Positions 6,751 through 14,317 of a stretch of DNA of 24,614 bases are shown piece by piece. Position numbers and translations under genes: made by a program. The stretch comes from a virus, in IMG/VR virus record IMGVR_UViG_3300036978_000081, positions 1 through 24,614 of that record; one strand, written 5' to 3'. Within the stretch, counting starts at the first letter, position 1. Each line of letters opens with the position of its first letter. Below the pieces are notes generated by a model, which did no database searches, was not told the DNA's origin, and saw nothing but the letters and a program-made list of their open reading frames with translations.

Positions 6751-8067
6751 GTGGCGATCAAGATGCAAATTCGGCGCGGAACTGCAACGGCATGGGCTAC
6801 TGCTGATCCTACTCTTGTTGCTGGCGAACTCGGCTTTGTCACGGACACTGGCAAGACGGCGTTCAAGATTGGCGATGGGACAAATCCGTGGACCACGCTT
6901 CCATACGTCAACGCAACTTATCCAGAGTTGCCAGTTGATGCTGGACTTAACCTTGACAACTCGTACGTGCAGGGTCGTTACGCACTGTTAACCGGAGTCA
7001 CTTATACAAACGCACCACCAGCAGCAGATTTTAATGGCACTACAACGGATGGCAGTTCTATTCTTTTGGTTACTGTTCCATCTAGCACTATTGTTATTCA
7101 AGAGTTGACAACATCGTTGACACCGTGCAAACGATTTATTCGTGCTCGCGCTACTACATCAGCGTGGACCGCATGGAAACGTCTTGATACGTTGAGTGCT
7201 ACTGAAAGCCTGTCAATTACCAACTTAACCCTGACAGGGACGTTGACTATTCCTGCTGGCGCGGTTACTACGCCATCGTTGCGATTTGCAGCCGCAGCAA
7301 ACACGGGTATCTACTCAACTGGAGCAAACAACTTAACTGTTACTACTGGTGGAGCAGATCGCGTCAGTGTTGGAACAGTGACAACTACTGTTTCTACTGA
7401 TTTAACAGTGACTGGAATAGTGGCTGCAAATGTTGCTGGAACCGGAACTGCTTTATCAGTAAATACTGGTACTACTCAACTAAAAACTACTGTTGTAAAT
7501 GGATTGTTACAAGTTTCCGCTGCAACACCAGCAAACAAGTTTACGGTTGGAAGTATTAGGTCAGGAACTGTTGGTCTTACTGAAATCTATTTGAATTCAA
7601 GCCCGTATTTAAGAGTTTCTCCAACAACTGGTGCTGCTGCTAGTGATCTTGTATGGACAGGAACAAATGCTGCTGGTAGTGCAACTACAACCATTCGTTG
7701 TGATGGCGTTCCAACCAACGCAAGTGATTTAACCCACAAGTCATATGTCGATACGCAAGTTGCTGGGGTTACATTTAGAGAGATTATGTATATCGGAATG
7801 GCGACCAATTCTACGGACGGAAATTACACCGTAGGTGGAACTATCGTTACTGGAGTAGTTGCTGGGAGTACCGCTGTAAGACTTGCGCTGACATCCGGTG
7901 GTGCTCCAACATTTACATATGTTTCAAATAATGCAAGTTCTACAGTGACATGGACAACGTTTTCTAGCGGTAGTAGATATCACCTTGTTCCATCTGCTGG
8001 AACATGGTCTGTTGCGTGTCCTCCCGGTGGATTAGGTATTGTGTTTCAGGCAATTAGAACTGCATAA
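6751..8067 (+). CDS. Tail fibre or tropism protein with Mtd-like N-terminal domain
   Basis: 438 residues from GTG 6751, chosen because AGAGGAGG (6735-6742) lies 8 bases upstream; the upstream ATG at 6685 would be inside the preceding gene without a ribosome site. Residues 5-50 (MQIRRGTATAWATADPTL, then AGELGFVTDTGKTAFKIGDG and a W..LPYV end) match the N-terminal domain of major tropism determinant and many phage fibres. A knob-like segment follows (FIRARATTSAWTAWKRL, about 125-145), then Thr/Gly/Ala-rich beta repeats, including the fibre pattern LRFAAAANTGIYSTGANNL and the PTNASDLTHKSYVDTQV motif near residue 325. The C-terminal 100 residues are probably the exposed tip. It would bind the host surface. 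The stop shares one base with the next ATG (TAATG). Confidence 0.75.
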   Translation: MAIKMQIRRGTATAWATADPTLVAGELGFVTDTGKTAFKIGDGTNPWTTLPYVNATYPELPVDAGLNLDNSYVQGRYALLTGVTYTNAPPAADFNGTTTDGSSILLVTVPSSTIVIQELTTSLTPCKRFIRARATTSAWTAWKRLDTLSATESLSITNLTLTGTLTIPAGAVTTPSLRFAAAANTGIYSTGANNLTVTTGGADRVSVGTVTTTVSTDLTVTGIVAANVAGTGTALSVNTGTTQLKTTVVNGLLQVSAATPANKFTVGSIRSGTVGLTEIYLNSSPYLRVSPTTGAAASDLVWTGTNAAGSATTTIRCDGVPTNASDLTHKSYVDTQVAGVTFREIMYIGMATNSTDGNYTVGGTIVTGVVAGSTAVRLALTSGGAPTFTYVSNNASSTVTWTTFSSGSRYHLVPSAGTWSVACPPGGLGIVFQAIRTA

Positions 8068-11000
8068 TGCCATATCTACCAATCACCCTTCCTTCACGCG
8101 GCTTGCACGTTGACAGTGCATACGCTTCATTGCCTCCGGGCTTTACGCTCGATTCAATAAACGTGCTCCCATATGACCCGTACAAAGGGAAGCAGCGGCT
8201 AGGTCAGCGCAGGGCATTGCTTGGCGCGTTTGAGTTCAATGACACTGGTCCAACTGTTACGCGCAGGGTGCAAGCGATTGTCCGCGCTGACGCATATATT
8301 GTTGTTGGTGGTGGATCAACTGAACTCACACAACGCTGCGTAGTTGTTGCAGGCGGTGAGGTATACATCATTGATCCGGGTAACACCTCGCCAAACCTTA
8401 TTGCATATGCGGCATCAACATCAAAGTTAGATGACACTAAAGACATTTCTGTTGCGATCTTTGGTAACTACGCTTACTTTGCTGATGGTGAAAAATACCG
8501 AAGGATAAATATAACCCTTGATACAGCATCCATGCGTGTTGAGTTCTGGGGGACAGTCTTATCAAACGTAGTTGTCCACAATACGACTGGGCATTTTCAA
8601 TCAGATGTTGCAACATTAGTGGTTGGAAATCCAATCGTTGTTACTGGATCATTTCCTGCTGGTGGTGGAAACATCACTAATTACACATTTCAGGAAACGT
8701 TCTATGTCAAACAAATTGTTAGCGCAACTGCTCCATATGAATTTGTGTTGACAAGAGATCCGGTTGTTGCTACTGGAGCAGCGATAGCAACGACTCGGAC
8801 TGGTGGAAATGGAAATACCGTTGGAACTAGTTTCATCACTAGTGGTCCAGAGATGACCATTAAGCCATCATCAAATGCAAGCAGCATTGGTAAGGCTGGA
8901 GCAGAAGCAGGCGCACGTGCAAGTTTGCTAGTTCGCTTTGGTGGTCGTTTAGCGTTGAGCGGCTTCACTCCGTCACCCAACAACTGGTTCCTTAGCAAGA
9001 TCAATGACGTTGACGATTGGGTTCCCGGGTCAACATCTGACGATGCTGTCGCTGGCAACTTGTCAACCAAGTTTTCCATTCCCGGTGAACCAATTGTTGC
9101 GCTGATCCCAATGGCAGAGAGTGGGCTGCTGTTTGCTGGTCGGCACACGATGACCTATCTATCCGCTGACCCTGTATTTGACACGCAGGCTCGCATGATT
9201 GAGTTGTCGCGATCAGTCGGCATTGTCTCTGCCAAGGCGTGGTGTGTGTCTGACGCGCAGACGGTGTACATCATGGCGCAGGATGGCTTGTATCGCGTCC
9301 GACCGAACGAATTCCAAGTGACTCAGTCTGGTCGAATTACTGGTGGTCGGCTTGATTCATTCTTCCAATCACAGAAGTTTGATAAGTTGAATTGCTCGCT
9401 TGGGTTTGACCCTGAAATCCAGAACATCTATTGCATTCTGTCGCGCACTGACTTGCCATCGAGCAGTACGCATCTTGTTTACAGTCAGGCTACAGATTCG
9501 TTCTGGGCAATCCGCACGGGTTGGACATCCTTCCAAGCACCATCATGCATTGGCGAGTTCCCGTTTGGTGATGCTCGATCACCAGTGCTGGCTCTTGGCA
9601 GCGAAGACGGTTACCTTGGCTGGTTTGATCGCAACTTGACATCGGGTGTAGATGGTCAAGCGGCTACTGGTTATAAAGGAGTAGGTAGCCCTTTTACAGT
9701 AGACAACAATCAGGCTGCTGCGCAGAAGATTGTCAGTTCATTGACCATTGGTCCGGTTGTATCTCCGAATCTGTCTCAGGTAATGCTGCGCGATATGCGT
9801 GTTGAACTGACGATGGATGAGCCGCAGGAAGAAAAAGATTTCAATACGCCGAACGTTCGATTGACTGGTCCATTCCTATCCATTCTGTCTGGTCAAACAG
9901 CAGAGGAGGCAATCGGTGAAGCAATCGTCAACGTCACGGTCACGTATGACCCATCGTTCCCGGCTGTGGTTCTTGATGGCGGAGTTCCTGATGATTCTCG
10001 GACAAACCTATTGTTGCGTTCACAAGAGTTAACAACATCTCCGTGGAGTTTGGGTGGCGTTACGTTGTTTACTCCAAATAATGTCATTGCTCCCGATGGA
10101 ACAACAACAGCAGAAACATTAATTTGGAACCTTGGCGCAACGGTTAGAAATGCGTACACGCTTCAAAGCGTTGCAATTAGTCCGACAACTACTTACACAT
10201 ATTCAGCGTGGATTAAATCAATTGGATCAACAGCCAAAACTGACATCATGATTCGGTCCAGGAATGCTGGTGGTTCTGATCGCGCTTTAGTTGCTGAGTT
10301 TTCTGAACAAACACTAACCTCTAGTATTGTTCTAAATTCTGGAAACGTATGGACAAATGTTTCTACACGCGTTACGTCTTATCCAAATAATTGGTGGCGC
10401 GTTGAAGTAACTGGAAAAGCACCTTCAGATACCGTCAGTGGAGACGTATCAATTCTGACTGGTCAGACTGGCAATGGCGTTATTGGAGCAGCGGTTTGGG
10501 GAGCACAACTAGAAGTCGCTCCTGCTGCTACTGCATACATTCAAACGACATCCGCTGTGGCAACTGCATACATTTGGGACGCAGAAAGTCCGTATGAGTT
10601 TGGTCTGCAAAATCCGTCTAGCCCCTCATTTACAGAGGGCATTGACAACGCTTATCCAGAGTCACTTGCTCCCCATACTTACACCACCCTCGATACGTTG
10701 ATCACTGATTCAACGGTACGAACATATGCATTTGGCGACAACCGGATTTACAACTTGGGAGTTGCTCCAAATAATACTTGGGTTATTCAAAATCAAGTTG
10801 ATATAAGCACTATTGCAACGTTGTTTATCCGCGATGAATCATTGCCGGAGACATCTGTTGATACTCCCGGTGGTGTTTATGTTTACGGGAGCAATATTCC
10901 AACTGCGCTCCCATTGCCAAACCTTCCGGGTTCATCTCCTTCTCCGCGCATCGTTGTAAGCAGCGGAACGTACACCAACACCAACTCTATCCAGATTGGT

Positions 11001-11159
11001 GAATTGCAATCTGGTCGCAATGACGCGCTTCGATGCCGCATCCGCGATCAAGCAGTCTTTGCTCGCATCGATAGTTACGGTGTTCCTTGGGCTATCGAGC
11101 GCATGGCTGCGCTTATCGACCCGATGACGCATACCAAGAACGTGAAGGGATCATACTAA
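8067..11159 (+). CDS. Tail nozzle-like protein (T7 gp12-like) with inserted carbohydrate-binding-like module
   Basis: 1030 residues; ATG 8067 overlaps the preceding stop by one base (TAATG) without a strong ribosome site, so translation is probably coupled. The N-terminus (LPSRGLHVDSAYASLPPGFT) is typical of podovirus nozzle proteins: a plug-like start and then propeller-like beta repeats (FGNYAYFADG, RFGGRLALSGF, LIPMAESGLLFAGRHTMTYL, VYIMAQDGLYRVRP, DSFWAIRTGWTSF). Residues about 645-836 are a different module: TNLLLRSQELTTSPW start, APDGTTTAETL, TTTYTYSAWIKS, and end WGAQLEVAPAATAYIQTTS, the pattern of jelly-roll carbohydrate-binding domains found in phage structural proteins. After it the nozzle sequence resumes. 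At 1030 residues it is longer than T7 gp12 (794), a difference close to the module size. The module is AT-rich relative to the flanks. Confidence 0.75.
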   Translation: MPYLPITLPSRGLHVDSAYASLPPGFTLDSINVLPYDPYKGKQRLGQRRALLGAFEFNDTGPTVTRRVQAIVRADAYIVVGGGSTELTQRCVVVAGGEVYIIDPGNTSPNLIAYAASTSKLDDTKDISVAIFGNYAYFADGEKYRRINITLDTASMRVEFWGTVLSNVVVHNTTGHFQSDVATLVVGNPIVVTGSFPAGGGNITNYTFQETFYVKQIVSATAPYEFVLTRDPVVATGAAIATTRTGGNGNTVGTSFITSGPEMTIKPSSNASSIGKAGAEAGARASLLVRFGGRLALSGFTPSPNNWFLSKINDVDDWVPGSTSDDAVAGNLSTKFSIPGEPIVALIPMAESGLLFAGRHTMTYLSADPVFDTQARMIELSRSVGIVSAKAWCVSDAQTVYIMAQDGLYRVRPNEFQVTQSGRITGGRLDSFFQSQKFDKLNCSLGFDPEIQNIYCILSRTDLPSSSTHLVYSQATDSFWAIRTGWTSFQAPSCIGEFPFGDARSPVLALGSEDGYLGWFDRNLTSGVDGQAATGYKGVGSPFTVDNNQAAAQKIVSSLTIGPVVSPNLSQVMLRDMRVELTMDEPQEEKDFNTPNVRLTGPFLSILSGQTAEEAIGEAIVNVTVTYDPSFPAVVLDGGVPDDSRTNLLLRSQELTTSPWSLGGVTLFTPNNVIAPDGTTTAETLIWNLGATVRNAYTLQSVAISPTTTYTYSAWIKSIGSTAKTDIMIRSRNAGGSDRALVAEFSEQTLTSSIVLNSGNVWTNVSTRVTSYPNNWWRVEVTGKAPSDTVSGDVSILTGQTGNGVIGAAVWGAQLEVAPAATAYIQTTSAVATAYIWDAESPYEFGLQNPSSPSFTEGIDNAYPESLAPHTYTTLDTLITDSTVRTYAFGDNRIYNLGVAPNNTWVIQNQVDISTIATLFIRDESLPETSVDTPGGVYVYGSNIPTALPLPNLPGSSPSPRIVVSSGTYTNTNSIQIGELQSGRNDALRCRIRDQAVFARIDSYGVPWAIERMAALIDPMTHTKNVKGSY

Positions 11160-11965
11160 TGGGACTCTTTGGAAACCTATTTGGCGGCGAGACGGCAATG
11201 CGCAAGGCTACGAAGAAGATGAAGAAGGCTTACGCAGCCGAACGCACTCTTCAAGAGGGCAACTACACCGCGCTAATCAACAAGTTTGAGGACGAGCGAG
11301 CAAACAACGCTGACGTTTATTCCAAGCAGTACAACGATGCGGTGAAGCAATACGCCGATTCCGCTGCGCAGACCCGCGCTGCGTTTGGTGCTGCGTCCGC
11401 TGAGTCGTACAAGACCTTGCAGGCTGGTCGCGACTCCACGCTTGCCTTGCTGCAACAGTCCACTGATAAGGCGGTTGGTCAATCCACGGCGCAGGGATTG
11501 ATGATGGGGCTATCGAATACCACCTTTGGTCAGGCTCAGACGCAGGCGGTTGCCCGTCAAGGCGCGTTGCAGGCTGGCGCGGTGAACGAGCAATACGCTC
11601 AGATCCTTGCTGCTGCTCAACAGTCCACTGCCAACTCGCTGGCAAATATGTCATCGAACACCAACCAGTCGCTGCTGAGTGCTGGTCTTGGTAGTGCAAA
11701 CTACTTGGGCAATCAATATCAGGGATACACGCAAGGTGCTCTTCAGACCCAGCAAACTGGGTACAACGTTGGTCAGCAACTTGGCACGGCTGCGATCTCT
11801 GGAACATATCAACAGCAGATGGCATCTGCGCAGGCAAGCATTAACTCTGGTAATCAAATTGGTGGTGCGCTTGTTGGCGCGGCTGCTGGAGCCGCCGGGA
11901 CACTTGTTGGTGGTCCAATAGGTGGAATGGTCGGCAGTCAACTTGCAGGCGCAGCACTCGGATAA
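11159..11965 (+). CDS. Internal virion protein, gp14-like ejection protein
   Basis: 268 residues from ATG 11159, which overlaps the nozzle stop (TAATG) and has GAAGGGA upstream. The N-terminus MGLFGNLFGG is hydrophobic, then comes a lysine-rich helix and a long Ala/Gln/Ser-rich helical region (about 40-225) with many Gln and Asn residues and no Cys. The C-terminus is a glycine-zipper-like hydrophobic end (IGGALVGAAAGAAGTLVGG, then GGMVGSQLAGAALG). This composition and the place right after the nozzle gene match T7 gp14 and related first-ejected proteins that form a channel in the outer membrane. The glycine-zipper end could insert in membranes. Assignment is by analogy, without a family motif. 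Confidence 0.6.
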   Translation: MGLFGNLFGGETAMRKATKKMKKAYAAERTLQEGNYTALINKFEDERANNADVYSKQYNDAVKQYADSAAQTRAAFGAASAESYKTLQAGRDSTLALLQQSTDKAVGQSTAQGLMMGLSNTTFGQAQTQAVARQGALQAGAVNEQYAQILAAAQQSTANSLANMSSNTNQSLLSAGLGSANYLGNQYQGYTQGALQTQQTGYNVGQQLGTAAISGTYQQQMASAQASINSGNQIGGALVGAAAGAAGTLVGGPIGGMVGSQLAGAALG

Positions 11966-11975
11966 GGAACAAACT

Positions 11976-12521
11976 ATGGCTGAAGACACAATGTTTGGTA
12001 TGGGTACTGGAATGCAAGTCCTGTCTAACTTTCCTGTTCAATCGAAGGGGGTTGGTAAGTCGTTAACTCCACCATCTCCATCTGGATGGGATTCATTCTT
12101 GACGGGTGCTAAGACATTTGCTGGCAACTTCCTTGTGGGTGTAGCAAGCGGTATCCAAGCCTATCGACCCGGCAATGAATACAGTTCGTTGGCTGGTGGG
12201 TTCTTGGGTGCATCTCGACCAATGCAACAGCAGTTGAACAACGCCATGCAATCAGAGCAACAACGTTTTGATCGCACTCAAGAAGACTTAAAGTCAAAGT
12301 CTGAGGCTAAGACCAAGGAAGACATCTACCGCTCGCAGGCTGATCGTGCTGTCGGCATGGAGGCTCCAGACCTGTCAGGCTTGTCGGTCGGGTTGACTGC
12401 TCCGAAAGCAGCCAATGCTGCTGAAACACAAGAGCCATTTGGATTCCAACCCGGCTTCTCACTAACACCAACACCAACTACAGCGGCTGATCGCGTTCGC
12501 AAGATTATGGGAATGTCATAA
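11976..12521 (+). CDS. Hypothetical virion-associated protein
   Basis: 181 residues from ATG 11976, with Shine-Dalgarno AAGGA about 8 bases upstream, just after the preceding stop. The N-terminal third is glycine- and phenylalanine-containing (FAGNFLVGVASGIQ, possibly a short amphipathic or membrane-active helix around residues 45-60). The middle (80-118) is a Gln/Lys/Glu-rich helix (QSEQQRFDRTQEDLKSKSEA). The end is Pro/Thr-rich with a short basic helix (AADRVRKIMGMS). The gene lies between the gp14-like gene and the Pro/Gln-rich gene, and its stop overlaps the next start (TAATG), so it probably belongs to the set of internal or ejected proteins. No family recognised. Confidence 0.65.
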   Translation: MAEDTMFGMGTGMQVLSNFPVQSKGVGKSLTPPSPSGWDSFLTGAKTFAGNFLVGVASGIQAYRPGNEYSSLAGGFLGASRPMQQQLNNAMQSEQQRFDRTQEDLKSKSEAKTKEDIYRSQADRAVGMEAPDLSGLSVGLTAPKAANAAETQEPFGFQPGFSLTPTPTTAADRVRKIMGMS

Positions 12522-14317
12522 TGTCTCAACTACCAAAGCCAAGTCCAATGACTCAACCGGAACTGATGGGACCTCCTAGTCCAGAGAGTCCAATGATCGG
12601 ACCGGACGAGGGCATGGCTCCGCCTGCTGCCGATGGGTTCATGCGTCCAGCACAACCGCAGCAGCAACCTGATCCACTGATGGATGACGAGTTGCTCAAG
12701 AAGGCTGCGCTCGATCACCGTGGATCAAAGCAGATTGCGCCGTACGGCACGTATGAAAGTGTCGATGCTGCGCTGACCAATGGTTTCTACACGGGTCTAG
12801 AGGCTTTGGACTTTGGTGTGTTGCCTGATGGAACTCCGGCTGCGCTATTTACTGACAAGCGCGGTCAGCGTCAAGCCGTCCGGATGTCACAGGAGCAGTG
12901 GTCGGCTGGCTTGCAGACTCGCGCACAGGCGCGTATTGCGATGGCGAAGCAGATGCGCAATCAGCAGGAGTCTCAGCGGCTCATGCCTGCGGTCGAGAAG
13001 ATGGCGCAAGAATTGGAAACAGCAGCACCGGGCTTCATGGACTACGCGGCGATGAACATGGAGAACGACCCACGCGGTACGTACTCGATGGTTCAGTCGA
13101 TGTACGACAAGTTCAAGGCGGGTGACCGACAAGTCATGCGCGAGATGGCAAAAGTTGCCGACCAGACTTCATTGCAGGTTGGACAGGCGCAGGCAGAGAG
13201 TTGGGCAAAGAACAAGAACGAAATAATGACTACTCAGGCGGAAGGAATCATGGATGATGATTCAATTCCTGACGAGTTCAAGGCGCAATATCTTCAAGAC
13301 TTGCGGCGTAAGCAGGCAAGCACCAATCGCTTTGCATTGTTGGCTCCACCAGTTGGCGGGATTCGGCGCACTGCTAGTTTCCCATCGTGGTACGCCAGTC
13401 AGTCCAACCCCGGCGCAATTGACGATCTTGCCGATACAACTATCAATGATGTCGGCTATCAGAACATTGCTCAGTTGCCTCGTCCGCAGCAGATTCAATT
13501 CTTGATGCAACGATCAATGGCTATCAGCCGCGAGATCGGCTGGTCAATGCCGTTTGGTCAGGCTGACATTGCGATGGTTTCCAATGCGCTTGATCGCCGC
13601 CTGCAATCAATGAGTCCGCCACCGATGATGCAGCCTAATCAGGTTGCTGGAAATCAAGCACCTGAAGCGCAGCAGATCCGTGGGACGATGTCGCAGATGC
13701 AGCGCGGTCAGCAGGAGCGCGAGCAGGCTACTCGTCAAACCGAAGCCAAGATTGCTGAAACGGAAGCACGTGCATTGTTTGGAGCAAATCGTGCTGAGTA
13801 TGCGCCAGAAATGTCGGAGGCTGAACTAGCACAGAAACAGGCTAATACTGGACTCACGCAAGCGCGTGGGAAAACCGCAAGAATTCAAGCGCAATTTGAA
13901 CCTGCTAAACAACAAGCCATGCTTGAGCGTTTAAGGGCTGATGCTGCTAATAACAAAGCGGGAGCAAAAGAAAGACTTGCGAATGTTCAACGCAAACTTG
14001 CTGAAGTGGATGTGTTAATTGGTTTGACACCCGAAGAGGCAAAGGCTGCACAGGCAGAGCGCAATGCGCAGGAAGCAACTAGTAACGCAGAGCCATCACC
14101 TAGTAGTCAACCAAAGCAATCTTCTCCTCAAGATGAAACCGAAGCACAGATTCGATCACTTGCAGCAGAGGCTGGTATTTCAATGGACGATACTGGCAAT
14201 ATTGTCAATGACGTAAACACGACAACCGAACGTCTGTTCCGCGCAAAGGGAATGCTTGCAAACAATATGCTCAATCAATGGCGTGGCATCGTCGCAAGGT
14301 TAAAGCCAAAAAACTAA
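12521..14317 (+). CDS. Internal virion protein, Pro/Gln-rich and coiled coil, possibly gp15-like
   Basis: 598 residues. The start is in a TAATG overlap, with GGGA about 9 bases upstream. Residues 1-60 are Pro/Met/Gln-rich and disordered. Residues 70-125 form a small conserved-looking region (GTYESVDAALTNGFYTGLEA, then DFGVLPDGTPAALFTDKRG). Residues 130-260 are mostly helical (MAKQMRNQQESQRL, then AKVADQTSLQVGQAQAESWA). The C-terminal half has long charged coiled coils (EREQATRQTEAKIAETEARA; AGAKERLANVQRKLAEVDVL) and an acidic end. It sits where T7 carries gp15, between gp14-like and giant proteins. It is likely packaged in the capsid and ejected; no enzymatic motif was seen. The stop TAA is directly followed by the ATG of the giant gene. 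Confidence 0.6.
   Translation: MSQLPKPSPMTQPELMGPPSPESPMIGPDEGMAPPAADGFMRPAQPQQQPDPLMDDELLKKAALDHRGSKQIAPYGTYESVDAALTNGFYTGLEALDFGVLPDGTPAALFTDKRGQRQAVRMSQEQWSAGLQTRAQARIAMAKQMRNQQESQRLMPAVEKMAQELETAAPGFMDYAAMNMENDPRGTYSMVQSMYDKFKAGDRQVMREMAKVADQTSLQVGQAQAESWAKNKNEIMTTQAEGIMDDDSIPDEFKAQYLQDLRRKQASTNRFALLAPPVGGIRRTASFPSWYASQSNPGAIDDLADTTINDVGYQNIAQLPRPQQIQFLMQRSMAISREIGWSMPFGQADIAMVSNALDRRLQSMSPPPMMQPNQVAGNQAPEAQQIRGTMSQMQRGQQEREQATRQTEAKIAETEARALFGANRAEYAPEMSEAELAQKQANTGLTQARGKTARIQAQFEPAKQQAMLERLRADAANNKAGAKERLANVQRKLAEVDVLIGLTPEEAKAAQAERNAQEATSNAEPSPSSQPKQSSPQDETEAQIRSLAAEAGISMDDTGNIVNDVNTTTERLFRAKGMLANNMLNQWRGIVARLKPKN

Noticed and set aside
10530-10574. 12-base direct repeat ACTGCATACATT at 10530 and 10563 near the end of the inserted nozzle module
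   Set aside because: Considered as an insertion scar, but both copies encode TAYI in frame, and this kind of module often ends with a similar residue pattern, so coincidence is likely.
11277-11837. Antisense open frame of 186 codons opposite the gp14-like gene
   Set aside because: Composition (Gln, Ser, Cys, Trp) mirrors the Ala/Gln-rich sense codons; no start signal and no coherent domain.
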